In this document: in pieces, positions 44,130 through 53,388 of the stretch | How the letters are laid out: each line of letters begins with the position of its first letter | Numbering within the stretch: position 1 is the stretch's first letter | NCBI RefSeq assembly: GCF_026250525.1 | Contig: NZ_CP111043.1 | Coordinates: 3,981,001 to 4,045,000 of the forward strand | Reading direction: 5' to 3' | From: Chondrinema litorale | GTDB lineage: Bacteria; Bacteroidota; Bacteroidia; Cytophagales; Flammeovirgaceae | DNA: 64,000 nucleotides | Notes under the pieces: model-generated | Databases searched by the model: none | What the model was told of the DNA's origin: nothing | Seen by the model: the letters and a program-made list of their open reading frames with translations, nothing else | Made by a program: the position numbers and the translations under genes

Positions 44130-46520
44130 ATGTATTATCAATTTCGATTTTTATGCTGTATCGCCATTGCAGTATTTCTATTCAAACAAATATCTATTGC
44201 TCAGCAAGCAGATAAGATCAATCCTGATTTACTCGAAAAGCAATGGGATTCAAAATGGATTTCTCATCCAGAAATTTCTGGACAGGAGTACGGAGTTTAT
44301 TTGTTCAGAAAATCATTCAATTTAGTAGATAAATCAGGTGACTATATTATCCACGTTTCGGCAGATAATCGCTATAAGCTTTATGTAAATGGAGAGTATG
44401 TAGGGAATGGACCTTCTAGAGGTGATAAAATGAATTGGTATTTTGAAACTTATGATATTGCTAGCTTTTTAAAAGAAGGAAAAAATGTAATTAACGCCAT
44501 TGTATGGAATTTTGCAGAAAAGCGACCATTAGCTCAACATTCTGTAATAACAGGTTTTATCCTTCAAGGAAATACAGAAAAGGAGAGCTCGCTTAATACA
44601 AATCAATCTTGGTTGGTAATGAAAGATGAAGCTTATGCACCTGTTCCTGTAAAAGTGAGAGGTTACTATGATGTTGGGCCAGGAGAGAAGTTTGAAGCAG
44701 AAAAACATCCTTGGGATTGGGCTTCAGAAAGCTTTGCTGAAACCCAGATGAAAAATGCTTTTGAATTAACGAACGGTACTCCTCTTAGTAGTATAAAGAA
44801 ATACGGTGGAGTTCCGAACCATGTTTTAAAGCCTCGTCCAATTCCTGCAATGGAAGAAACACCTCAAAGATTTTCTAGAATTCGTTGTGTTGAGGGAATT
44901 GAAGTTGCAGAAGAGTTCTTAAAAGGTGAGAAAGCGATCACGATTCCGGCAGCTTCGAAAGTGAGTTTATTGATAGATCAAGATGTGCTTACTAATGCCT
45001 ATCCGATCTTAAAGTTTTCTAAGGGAAAGGGAAGCTCAATTACCATTACCTACGCCGAAAGTTTGTATGACGATGAATTTAATAAAGGGAATAGGGAAGA
45101 AATTTCAGGAAAGAAAATAATTGGTAACCTAGATATAATTGTTGCAGATGGGAGTGAGAACAGAACTTATCAAACTTTGTGGTGGCGAACTTTTCGCTAT
45201 GTAAAATTGGATATTGAAACAGCAAACGAGCCTCTCGTAATTGACGATTTCTATAGTATTTTTACGGCATATCCTTTTGAAGAAAAAGCAGTTTTTGAGG
45301 CAGAAATACCCTTATTAAAAGATATTTGGGAAGTAGGCTGGCGCACTCAAAGACTCTGTACAGGAGAAACCTTTTTCGATTGTCCTTATTACGAGCAATT
45401 GCAATATGCAGGTGATACGCGTATACAATCTCTCATTTCAACTTATGTAACAGGAGATACCACCATGATGCGAGAAGCATTGATCTCTTTACATAATTCA
45501 AGGAAATCTTTTGGGCTTACGGCAAGCCGTTATCCAAGTCATGTCACGCAAATAATTCCTACTTTTTCTCTGGTCTGGATTACGATGGTACACGATTATT
45601 GGATGTTGTGTGATGACGATAAATTGATTGCCTCTATGCTCCCAGCAATGTTAGATATTCTAAATTGGTATGAGGCGAGGTTAGATCAAAACGGCATGAT
45701 TGGAAAATTAGAATGGTGGAATTTTCTAGACTGGGTAACAGGTCACGGTTGGGAAACTGGTGTGCCTCCGGGTGTTGATGATAGCAACTCAAGTGTAATT
45801 AGTTTGCAATATGTATATGCGATGGATAAAGGCATTGAGTTAATGGAGAAGTTCAATTACTCAAGTCAAGTAGAGAAATACAAAAAGCTTTCTAAGCGCA
45901 TAAAGGAATCGGTATACAAAGATTGCTATGATGTGCAAAAAGGATTAATTGCAGATACACCCAACAAAAAGGAGTTTAGCCAACAAGCAAACATTCTAGC
46001 AATCCTCACAAATACATATAAAGCTGATAAACATCAGGAAGTAATGAATAAGTTATTGACTGATGATTCTTTGGCTCCGGCATCTTATTACTTCTCTTTT
46101 TATTTGATGGAAGCTTTGGGTAAAGCAGGAATGGCAAACCAATATCTAGATCAACTGGCTCCTTGGGAGAAAATGCTTGAAATTGGATTAACTACTTTTG
46201 CTGAAAGGGCCGATCCGACAAGATCAGATTGCCATGCTTGGAGTGCTTCGCCGCTGTATTATTTTCTCACTATGATATCTGGTATTAAGCCCAATGAAGC
46301 AGGTTTTAAATCGGTGAAAATAGAACCAGCATTGGGTAATTTATCATCTGTCAACACAACTGTTCCACATAGATTAGGAAACATCACTTTAAAATTAGAG
46401 AAGAAAAAGAATGGGAAAGTAAAAGGCGAGGTTACTTTACCAACGCAACTCACAGGTTCTTTTATTTGGAATGGTAAAACTTTGAGTTTGAAAGAAGGAA
46501 TCAATAAAATTGATTTATAA
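44130..46520 (+). CDS. Alpha-L-rhamnosidase (GH78-like)
   Basis: The enzyme cuts terminal alpha-L-rhamnose from pectic or other polysaccharides. The 796-residue protein starts with a signal peptide (to about residue 25, ending SIAQQ). Residues 37-170 form the N-terminal beta-sandwich (WDSKWISHPEISG; ADNRYKLYVNGEYVGNGPSR), which is the carbohydrate-binding domain seen in GH78. The (alpha/alpha)6 catalytic domain from about 400 has the family signature FFDCPYYEQLQYAGDTRIQS and a C-terminal beta-sandwich. The polarity fits periplasmic action after oligosaccharide import. Confidence 0.88.
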   Translation: MYYQFRFLCCIAIAVFLFKQISIAQQADKINPDLLEKQWDSKWISHPEISGQEYGVYLFRKSFNLVDKSGDYIIHVSADNRYKLYVNGEYVGNGPSRGDKMNWYFETYDIASFLKEGKNVINAIVWNFAEKRPLAQHSVITGFILQGNTEKESSLNTNQSWLVMKDEAYAPVPVKVRGYYDVGPGEKFEAEKHPWDWASESFAETQMKNAFELTNGTPLSSIKKYGGVPNHVLKPRPIPAMEETPQRFSRIRCVEGIEVAEEFLKGEKAITIPAASKVSLLIDQDVLTNAYPILKFSKGKGSSITITYAESLYDDEFNKGNREEISGKKIIGNLDIIVADGSENRTYQTLWWRTFRYVKLDIETANEPLVIDDFYSIFTAYPFEEKAVFEAEIPLLKDIWEVGWRTQRLCTGETFFDCPYYEQLQYAGDTRIQSLISTYVTGDTTMMREALISLHNSRKSFGLTASRYPSHVTQIIPTFSLVWITMVHDYWMLCDDDKLIASMLPAMLDILNWYEARLDQNGMIGKLEWWNFLDWVTGHGWETGVPPGVDDSNSSVISLQYVYAMDKGIELMEKFNYSSQVEKYKKLSKRIKESVYKDCYDVQKGLIADTPNKKEFSQQANILAILTNTYKADKHQEVMNKLLTDDSLAPASYYFSFYLMEALGKAGMANQYLDQLAPWEKMLEIGLTTFAERADPTRSDCHAWSASPLYYFLTMISGIKPNEAGFKSVKIEPALGNLSSVNTTVPHRLGNITLKLEKKKNGKVKGEVTLPTQLTGSFIWNGKTLSLKEGINKIDL

Positions 46521-46530
46521 ATTTTGCTGA

Positions 46531-46577
46531 TTTAAAGATTTGATTCTGCAAATTTGCTACAGAATTGAATCTTTAAA
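46531..46577 (+). promoter_or_regulatory. 18-bp intergenic hairpin without T-run
   Basis: Positions 46531-46548 pair with 46560-46577 (16 Watson-Crick and 2 G-U pairs) around an 11-nt loop. The hairpin begins 10 bp after the rhamnosidase stop and ends 14 bp before the next start. It has no following T-run, so it may act on mRNA stability or translation rather than as a standard terminator. Confidence 0.6.
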
Positions 46578-46591
46578 CAAAATAGCATTTC

Positions 46592-47326
46592 ATGAAGAAT
46601 ACCTTGTGTTTATTAATTTTTAGCCTACTTTTTATCTTTTCTTGCGAAAATCGTCCAAAGAAGAAATTGGTTTATGCCGAAGATGAAATCGCTACAGCAA
46701 CAGAAGCGAATACCGAAACTGACACTACTGTTATGTTGGTTGGCGATTTGCCAGTATTTTTTGATAGCACACATTATCTTATTTTTCCTGTTGGCAAAAT
46801 CAATATAAATAAGAAAGAAAGCAGCAGTTATAGTAAAATATCAAGATCAGAAAGTGGCGATTCGGGTAGTGCAAGTATTGGTTATTTAAGAGGCGATAGT
46901 TACAGTGGAAATCTCACGAGTTTGTATTCTCAACAAGTAGACTCTACAGAACTTATTTCATTAATAGAGGGGAACTTGTATATCAGGTATTTTCAATTTT
47001 TAGAGAACGTTAGAAGAAATACAGATAAAGAAATGTTACTGCTTAGCGTGGTAGACACAGATACTAATAATGACAAAAAGCTGAATCATGAAGACTTAAC
47101 CTCACTTTATCTGGCTTCATTAGATGGTAAAATCTTAAAAAAACTCACTGTAGATTTTCATTTGCTAAAAGATTGGCGAATCTATGCTGTAAATAACAGA
47201 ATATACTTTAACACCATGGAAGACGCTGACCGAAATGGTGAGTTTAACCATAAAGATAAGGCACATTACTATTTTATAGATTTGGATGATAATGAGTTGA
47301 AGATAAGTGAGTATAATCTTTTTTAA
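46592..47326 (+). CDS. Lipoprotein with EF-hand-like calcium loops
   Basis: The 244-residue protein has a lipoprotein signal (LLFIFSC, Cys18), an acidic/Thr linker, and two EF-hand-type loops: DTDTNNDKKLNHED at 155-168 and DADRNGEFNHKD at 211-222, each with Asp or Asn at the ligand positions. The middle is Ser-rich. The family is not recognised. It lies between the rhamnosidase and a phosphotransferase gene and has hairpins on both sides. Confidence 0.65.
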   Translation: MKNTLCLLIFSLLFIFSCENRPKKKLVYAEDEIATATEANTETDTTVMLVGDLPVFFDSTHYLIFPVGKININKKESSSYSKISRSESGDSGSASIGYLRGDSYSGNLTSLYSQQVDSTELISLIEGNLYIRYFQFLENVRRNTDKEMLLLSVVDTDTNNDKKLNHEDLTSLYLASLDGKILKKLTVDFHLLKDWRIYAVNNRIYFNTMEDADRNGEFNHKDKAHYYFIDLDDNELKISEYNLF

Positions 47327-47358
47327 ATAAGGCTTTATTAAAGTATTTGTAAAATAGA

Positions 47359-47468
47359 TGAAAGCAGATACTTTTGCAGGCTATTTTGATAAAACTGTGG
47401 TGGGTTATGTGATATTGATGCTACAAACCTGTCACAGTTTTTATTTTGTCCATTCAAATCTGCTTTCA
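47359..47468 (+). promoter_or_regulatory. Nested double-hairpin leader before the phosphotransferase gene
   Basis: An outer perfect 11-bp helix pairs TGAAAGCAGAT (47359-47369) with ATCTGCTTTCA (47458-47468), ending 2 nt before the start codon. Inside it, AAAACTGTG (47391-47399) pairs with CACAGTTTT (47433-47441), which is followed by a T-rich run. The inner hairpin could act as a terminator for the gene before it, and the outer helix would cover the ribosome-landing region of the next gene. Confidence 0.55.
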
Positions 47469-47470
47469 AA

Positions 47471-48460
47471 ATGTCTAAAATTCCTGTTGTTGAGTCTAAG
47501 CTATCGGCTGCCCATTTAGCTGTATTCGTTCGCGAGAAATATGGATTCAGTGCAAATACTGCATGTAGAATGCTAAAGGCAGGTATGAATCATACTTATT
47601 TAGTGAGCGATAATGAGCAGAAGTATATTTTTAGGGTGTATAACTATAATTGGCGCTCAGAGGTTGAAATCAATGAAGAAATTCGCCTTTTAAATCTGTT
47701 AAAAGAAAATCAGGTTTCTGTTTCCTCGCCGGTAACCGATCTTTCAAATAATTACATCTTAAAAATCGAAGCGCCAGAAGGTATTAGAAATGCCGTTTTA
47801 TTTACCTATGCAGAAGGGGAGAAGCTAAGAGAGTTAACGGAATCTTCTTGTTTCAATATTGGTATTTTGATGGGAAAAATTCACCAGCTCACAGAAGGTT
47901 TTTCAATTGATAGAATAAGTTATAATCCGGAAACATTGGCGGAATTGCCCTATCTATATGCTACAAAATATCTTACCCCAACCACAGATGAGATGGTTTA
48001 TGTAAAGAAGTCTGCTGCATATATTAAGGATGTGTTTAGCAATGCAGATGAAAGCCAGATTAGAAAAGGTTCGGTGCATCTCGATATTTGGTATGATAAC
48101 ATGAGTGTGAAGAATGGCACAGAAATTACCATTTTTGACTTTGACTTCTGCGGAAATGGTTGGCTTTTATTAGATGTGGCCTATTTTATTATGCAACTTT
48201 TCCATACCGAACCTGATAAGGAAAAACTCAAACTAAAAACAGCGGAGTTTTTTAAAGGTTATGAAACCATCACAAAACTATCTGATGAAGAAAAAAGGCT
48301 TTTGCCAGTTGCAGGTTTAGCAATATGGATTTTTTATCTGGGTGTGCAAGCGCAAACTTTTATTACTTTTTCCAATGTGTTTTACAGTGATAATTATGCG
48401 AAACGATTTATAGGTATGGTAAAAGCTTGGATGGCCTATAACGAGATTGAAATTAAATAA
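47471..48460 (+). CDS. APH-family phosphotransferase (homoserine kinase II/choline-kinase-like)
   Basis: The 329-residue kinase-like protein has the nucleotide-binding lobe (KYIFRVYNYNWRSEVEINEE) and the catalytic loop GSVHLDIWYDNM (catalytic Asp, Asn) with the Mg-binding DFDFCGNGWLLLDVA. These show an intact APH fold. The aminoglycoside, homoserine, choline and methylthioribose kinases share it, so the substrate cannot be told apart here. It follows an unusually structured leader (47359-47468). Confidence 0.8.
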   Translation: MSKIPVVESKLSAAHLAVFVREKYGFSANTACRMLKAGMNHTYLVSDNEQKYIFRVYNYNWRSEVEINEEIRLLNLLKENQVSVSSPVTDLSNNYILKIEAPEGIRNAVLFTYAEGEKLRELTESSCFNIGILMGKIHQLTEGFSIDRISYNPETLAELPYLYATKYLTPTTDEMVYVKKSAAYIKDVFSNADESQIRKGSVHLDIWYDNMSVKNGTEITIFDFDFCGNGWLLLDVAYFIMQLFHTEPDKEKLKLKTAEFFKGYETITKLSDEEKRLLPVAGLAIWIFYLGVQAQTFITFSNVFYSDNYAKRFIGMVKAWMAYNEIEIK

Positions 48461-48538
48461 GGAATACTTTATATTGATCACACATTGATTTAAAGAAATT
48501 ATCACTGTGTGTATTTTTATATTTAACAGCTTGACTAA

Positions 48539-49108
48539 ATGGAAGTATTGTTTTTCCCAACACCGGCAGATTTAAAAAAATGGTTTGTAGAAAACCACGA
48601 TCAATTAGTGGAGGTTTGGGTCGGATATTATAAGAAATCTGTAAAGAAAGATAGTATCACTTGGGAAGAGTCTGTAGAAGAAGCAATTTGTTATGGTTGG
48701 ATTGATGGTATACGAAAAACAATAGACGAAGAAAGCTACAAAATCCGCTTTACTCCAAGAAAGAAAAATAGCATATGGAGTTTGAAAAACATCAACACCG
48801 TAGAGAAGCTGATCAAAGAAAAACGGATGCAAGAACCCGGACTCGCAGCCTACAAACTTAGAAAAGAGAGTAAATCTGGAATATATGCTTTTGAGCAAGA
48901 AAAAACAGCGTTCAGCAAAGAGTTTGAAAGTCAGTTCAAGCAGAACAATAAAGCATGGAAATACTTTAATGAAGAAGCTCCTTACTATAAAAAAATCGCA
49001 ATCCATTGGGTAATGAGTGCCAAGCAAGAGAAAACAAGAATTAAAAGGTTAGAAACCCTCATAGAAGATTCAGAAAACCATTTAAGGATAAAGAGTCAGA
49101 GAAGGTAG
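48539..49108 (+). CDS. YdeI/OmpD-associated family protein
   Basis: The 189-residue soluble protein has the characteristic start with FPTPADLKKWFVENHDQ, then WVGYYKKSVKKDSITWEE, EAICYGWIDGIRKTIDEE and RFTPRKKNSIWSLKNI of the YdeI family. The C-terminal half is Lys/Glu-rich. These proteins are linked to stress resistance in enterics, but their biochemical role is unknown. It is followed after 29 bp by a Crp-family regulator, so they probably form one operon with the cupin gene. Confidence 0.85.
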   Translation: MEVLFFPTPADLKKWFVENHDQLVEVWVGYYKKSVKKDSITWEESVEEAICYGWIDGIRKTIDEESYKIRFTPRKKNSIWSLKNINTVEKLIKEKRMQEPGLAAYKLRKESKSGIYAFEQEKTAFSKEFESQFKQNNKAWKYFNEEAPYYKKIAIHWVMSAKQEKTRIKRLETLIEDSENHLRIKSQRR

Positions 49109-49137
49109 GTTTTGTTTAGCATTTAAATAAAAGAAAA

Positions 49138-49713
49138 ATGAACCAACTCCAACAAACTATTATCAATAAAGCCGGATTAGAGCAGCATCATTTTGAAGAA
49201 TTTAAAAGCTATTTAAAGAGAGTTAGTCTTAAGAATAAGGAGTTTTTACTAAGGGAGAATTTTGTTTGCAAGTTTATTGGCTTTGTGGAGTCGGGCGTTT
49301 TGCGATCTTATATTCAAAAAAATGCTGAAGAGTTTAATGTTGAGTTTTACTTACCAGACTCATTTATTTCTGCTTACACAAGCTTTATTACACAAACTCC
49401 AGCTAGTGGAAATATTCAGGCATTGTCAGATTGCGAAGTGCTTGTTATTTCATATGCAGATTACAATAGCCTTTTAAACTCATCACTGGAATGGTACAAG
49501 CTTGGCAAGTACATTAGCGATGAGTTGTTTATGAGAAAATGTAAAAGGCAGACATCTCTTTTAATGGACAATGCAACTGAAAGATATAATTTGTTGTTAA
49601 AAACCTATCCGAAAATAGAGCAGTATGTTTCGCAATACCATCTAGCTTCTTATTTAGGTATTAGGCCAGAATCGCTCAGCAGAATCAAATCCTTAACATA
49701 CATCAATGATTAA
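49138..49713 (+). CDS. Crp/Fnr family transcriptional regulator
   Basis: The 191-residue protein has an N-terminal cyclic-nucleotide-binding-type beta-roll (about 20-120, LLRENFVCKFIGFVESGVLR) and a C-terminal winged helix-turn-helix (about 140-190, YHLASYLGIRPESLSRIKSL). The effector-binding residues of true Crp (RxS) are not clear, as usual for the short Bacteroidota homologues. It may regulate its own operon. Confidence 0.88.
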   Translation: MNQLQQTIINKAGLEQHHFEEFKSYLKRVSLKNKEFLLRENFVCKFIGFVESGVLRSYIQKNAEEFNVEFYLPDSFISAYTSFITQTPASGNIQALSDCEVLVISYADYNSLLNSSLEWYKLGKYISDELFMRKCKRQTSLLMDNATERYNLLLKTYPKIEQYVSQYHLASYLGIRPESLSRIKSLTYIND

Positions 49714-49759
49714 AAAAACAATTTGATAGAGTTTTGAAGCCTAAAAAAACTCTTAAAAA

Positions 49760-50188
49760 ATGCGAAATTTATCAAGAACAAAATCAATCTGTATTTACAA
49801 TATCCTCTTATTTACTGCTATTGTTTTATGCAGTTTCAACAATGCTAAAGCGCAAAGTATTAGTCGTAATATATTACTGCAACAAGAGCTAAATACACAT
49901 AAAGTTAGAGAGATAAAGTCTGAGCAAATCTCATTTCCTCCATTACAGAAGGCCCCTGTGCATATACATACTTGCCCAGTAGTAGGCTATATAGTTACGG
50001 GTAAATGCTTATTACAAATAGAAGGTGAAGAGGAGAAAATTTTAAATGAGGGTGATGCTTTTTTTGAGCCAGCTAATAAGAAAATTCTTCATTTTGACAA
50101 TCTATCAGAATCTGATTCCTTAATTTTTACAGCATTCTATTTAATCAATAAAGAAGATCAATTAGTAAAGCTTGTAAAGAGCAAATGA
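49760..50188 (+). CDS. Exported cupin-domain protein
   Basis: The 142-residue protein has a signal peptide (to about residue 32, NAKAQS) and a small cupin barrel (about 65-130) with HIHTCPVVGYIVTGKCLLQI and LNEGDAFFEPANKKILHF, in which two His in the first motif and a His in the second could bind a metal. It lies 46 bp downstream of the Crp-type gene. It may be a small-molecule sensor or enzyme of the periplasm; nothing more is seen. Confidence 0.8.
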   Translation: MRNLSRTKSICIYNILLFTAIVLCSFNNAKAQSISRNILLQQELNTHKVREIKSEQISFPPLQKAPVHIHTCPVVGYIVTGKCLLQIEGEEEKILNEGDAFFEPANKKILHFDNLSESDSLIFTAFYLINKEDQLVKLVKSK

Positions 50189-50319
50189 AACTAATCTATA
50201 AATGCTAAATAATCTGGGAAAACTTCTATTGAATTGCTAAATTAAGCTTTAATTTTATATATATGATGTTATTTTTTTTATAATTTATAGACAAATTAAA
50301 GATTGATGTTGATGGTATT

Positions 50320-50703
50320 ATGAAAGTTAATCCAAACGCTTTTATCCATCAAAATAAGAATTCAATGAAGACTATGACACATGAATTAGATAAAATACTC
50401 GATTCGATTCCAATTAATGTGACCTTTAATGAAATAGTTGAATTGGATAAGCTAAATGACAGGATTTCTGCTATTAGTGTCCTTTATGCGAATACAATAG
50501 GAGTTTGTGAAGGTTATCTAGAATATTGTCCCGATAGTATTTTACCATCTTTAGAAGAAAATCTATCTTGGATATGGACCATCAGACCTGACTTGGGGGA
50601 TGATATGATGGTGATGGATATTCCAGAAAGTTTTAAAGTATTAATTACTGCATATAAAGGTAATAATATGGATCAGTTTTGGGATTTTATGAGTAAAAAC
50701 TAA
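50320..50703 (+). CDS. Hypothetical protein, 127 residues
   Basis: The family is not recognised. The protein has no signal peptide. An internal Met at residue 16 or 19 (MKTMTHELDKILDSIPINV) may be the true start. The C-terminal part is acidic (SWIWTIRPDLGDDMMVMDIP). The gene is separated from the cupin gene by 131 bp. Confidence 0.5.
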   Translation: MKVNPNAFIHQNKNSMKTMTHELDKILDSIPINVTFNEIVELDKLNDRISAISVLYANTIGVCEGYLEYCPDSILPSLEENLSWIWTIRPDLGDDMMVMDIPESFKVLITAYKGNNMDQFWDFMSKN

Positions 50704-50745
50704 GAACTTTCTTAATAGATAAAAGAAAGTTCTTAGTATTATTTT
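50700..50745. terminator. Terminator at the end of the 127-residue gene, shared with the convergent gene
   Basis: A perfect 14-bp stem (50700-50713 with 50723-50736) contains the stop codon; it is followed by TATTATTTTTA. The arrangement serves both the plus-strand gene and the minus-strand hydrolase gene ending at 50751. Confidence 0.7.
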
Positions 50746-50750
50746 TATAG

Positions 50751-53174
50751 CTACTTCCATGTAAGCTCTCCTTGTTTCACACTCCAATCGTTGCCAAAAA
50801 ATCCTGTACATTCAACAGCCTTATATTCATCTACAAATACATTGCTCCTAAATACAGTAATATCTGGAAAAGCCGAGCCAGCTACAAAATATTGGTTGGC
50901 ATGGGCTGCTTTTAAACCTACTGTACCAGAACCAGCAACAACACCAACAGAAGCAATATTACTATTGGGGCGAGGCTGTATAAAATAGCAAGCAAGATCA
51001 TTTCCAGTTAAAGTTTTGTCACCTATCTGTATTTTACCATTGTAAACCTGAATAGGACTGTCTTTTAGAAGTATTTTCCAGGCACTATTATTATCAGCGT
51101 TTCCATAAATAATAATACCTCTATCAGCATATTTCTCAGGGTCAAACTGCTTATCAGATATTATTTCAATTGAACCATTTCCACGATAACTAAAAGATTC
51201 TGCATCGTATCTGGCTTTGTAGTAATTTAATTTGTTTGCTTCTCTGCTTCCAGTTGTTCCATAAACAAAGACCATATTATGCCTAAAGGCATCTTTAAAA
51301 TTACCATTTCTATGTGGGCCTTTTTCAGTTTTGCTAGGTTGTTTACTTACAACCCATTTGTTATTTTCTAGTGCTAAGTAAACTTTTTTACTTTCAGTAT
51401 CAATACTAATCTCTTGACTATCAATTACAATTTTAGCTGGAAATTGAATGGCTGCCTTTGCCAGATCAAAATCTATAACTGAAACATTTTTTGTAGTTCC
51501 TGTAAGTGTAGTTGAGTCTTGGCTTATGTTAAAGTTTACAGAACTTAACTGAAATGGATGAATTTGCTGATATATTTCTACCCAGTTAGAAGATGACGAT
51601 ACTCCCGGATTAGCGGTAGAAAATTCAATTTTTCTAACTTCACTGGTCTTTGGCAGTTTATGAGCTTTTAAAAACTCAAATAATGGTTTCCAGTCTACAG
51701 ATTCGCTACCATACCAGTGACTTCCTCCGGGATATTCATAATAGGCAAAATCGGGATGAAAGCCACCTAAAATACCACGCATTTCTCTCGCATGCTCTAC
51801 AGAAACCACAGGGTCTGCATCACCATGATTGATGTAAACACCATAGTGTAAATAGTTTCTAGCAAGTAATTTTGTGCTTTGTGGATTATTTGCTCTAATA
51901 AAAGTACGCTGTATTTCTGTTTTACTTTTGGGTTGATATTTTATCCAACCGTGTAATTCAGGATAGCCTGCGCAAGGTGCAATGGCTGCCCAGTAATCGG
52001 GGTAGGAGGCTCCTAAATACCATGTAGCATGTCCACCCATTGAGTGGCCTGTGAGGTATATTTTTTCAGGGTCAGGATTAAATAGCTTTTTTCCAATTTC
52101 AAGAACTTCTAATGCATCTAGTCTGCCCCAATCTTCCCAAGCGAAACCAAATGGCCCGCGATTGGTTGGAGATATTAAATTGCCCCAGTCTTTAGCTTTA
52201 TAAGCTGCTGCTTGATTCCTCGCTTCAACTCCTGCACCATGCACCGAAAAGAATAATGCTGAGCTTGTATCTTTTTTCAAATCGGCAGGATTAACACTAT
52301 AATACTGCACGCTACCATCTATAGAGCTAATAAATGTTCTGTCGTGAACTTCTTTAAAGTGTTTATTTTTGATTTTAAATTTCACACTGCTCATTGTGTT
52401 GCCAGACTTGTCTAACAAGTTAAGCTGAACATCGATTTCTTCATTTGTAACTCCACTTAACTCACTTAATTTAAAGGGAATTTTTCTAAAAGTGATTTTT
52501 TCGATATTTGGAATCTCTGTAGTAATTTTTTTGCCTTCAATAATGCTTTCTATAGCGAATCCCTTGGCAATTCTATTAGTTGCATTGGTTACAATAACTG
52601 ACCCCCACTTTTCACTGTCTTCTTCAATTATTAAGTCTGGTAATGTGATGTGATCTGTAGAAACTGAGACAGGAGATGTAGGCTTATATAATTGAGCTCT
52701 TATTCTTGGATATCTTCCGCCTGTGAGGTAAAAGGTATTAATGCCTTTTTCGATCTGAACTGGTAGTTTGGTAATGCCATAGTCAAAATGATCGCCCTCT
52801 CTAGGAATGCCATTTACATATGCTTTAGCATTTCCAGAACAGTCGAGAATCATAATTTCTCTTTTATCACTTTCAAATTCCAGATACAAGCCTCCATAAT
52901 TGTATTTATCACTATTGAAATAGCCTTTTTTATCTGGTGTAATTTCTTCCCAGTTTAATTCGGTATCAGATTGAAAGGGGGACTTAAAAGAACCATTTAG
53001 CAAACTGGCAATTACCTTGTCTTGTGGGAATTCTGTTCGAGCATAACGCGGATACTTAACTTCATCTGACAGTTGTATCACATAGCCCTTTTTAAAAGTT
53101 TGTTGAGCAAATAGATGGGTATTTAAAAGAAAAAATAAAGAGATTGAAAATATAGATAGCCAGTTTTTAAACAT
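50751..53174 (-). CDS. Large exported alpha/beta hydrolase (carboxylesterase/prolyl-oligopeptidase-like)
   Basis: The 807-residue protein has a signal peptide (to about residue 24, LFAQQ). An N-terminal beta region (about 30-270) precedes an alpha/beta hydrolase with the nucleophile elbow GHSMGGHATWYLG and the acid in NHGDADPVVSVEHAREM. The His is in EYPGGSHWYGSE. The last 200 residues form another domain. The polyphenol/sugar esterases of Bacteroidota polysaccharide loci have this size, so a role on acylated plant glycans fits the rhamnosidase nearby, but that is inference. Confidence 0.8.
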   Translation of the reverse strand: MFKNWLSIFSISLFFLLNTHLFAQQTFKKGYVIQLSDEVKYPRYARTEFPQDKVIASLLNGSFKSPFQSDTELNWEEITPDKKGYFNSDKYNYGGLYLEFESDKREIMILDCSGNAKAYVNGIPREGDHFDYGITKLPVQIEKGINTFYLTGGRYPRIRAQLYKPTSPVSVSTDHITLPDLIIEEDSEKWGSVIVTNATNRIAKGFAIESIIEGKKITTEIPNIEKITFRKIPFKLSELSGVTNEEIDVQLNLLDKSGNTMSSVKFKIKNKHFKEVHDRTFISSIDGSVQYYSVNPADLKKDTSSALFFSVHGAGVEARNQAAAYKAKDWGNLISPTNRGPFGFAWEDWGRLDALEVLEIGKKLFNPDPEKIYLTGHSMGGHATWYLGASYPDYWAAIAPCAGYPELHGWIKYQPKSKTEIQRTFIRANNPQSTKLLARNYLHYGVYINHGDADPVVSVEHAREMRGILGGFHPDFAYYEYPGGSHWYGSESVDWKPLFEFLKAHKLPKTSEVRKIEFSTANPGVSSSSNWVEIYQQIHPFQLSSVNFNISQDSTTLTGTTKNVSVIDFDLAKAAIQFPAKIVIDSQEISIDTESKKVYLALENNKWVVSKQPSKTEKGPHRNGNFKDAFRHNMVFVYGTTGSREANKLNYYKARYDAESFSYRGNGSIEIISDKQFDPEKYADRGIIIYGNADNNSAWKILLKDSPIQVYNGKIQIGDKTLTGNDLACYFIQPRPNSNIASVGVVAGSGTVGLKAAHANQYFVAGSAFPDITVFRSNVFVDEYKAVECTGFFGNDWSVKQGELTWK

Positions 53175-53388
53175 TTGTTTAGGGTGTAGTTTAATTTTCG
53201 TATTTGCGAAAGTAAAAAGGGAAAGCTAGAATTGTAAGAAAATTAAACTTGTAATAAGGTTTTATCTATTGGCTTTTAGTAGAGTTTATACATTCTAAAA
53301 TGGTTTTTGTGGTGAAGTAGGCATAAAATTTAATATCTTGTATTTTGAGTGGGCCAGATAGTTTTTGTGCAATTTAATTTTTTAAACT

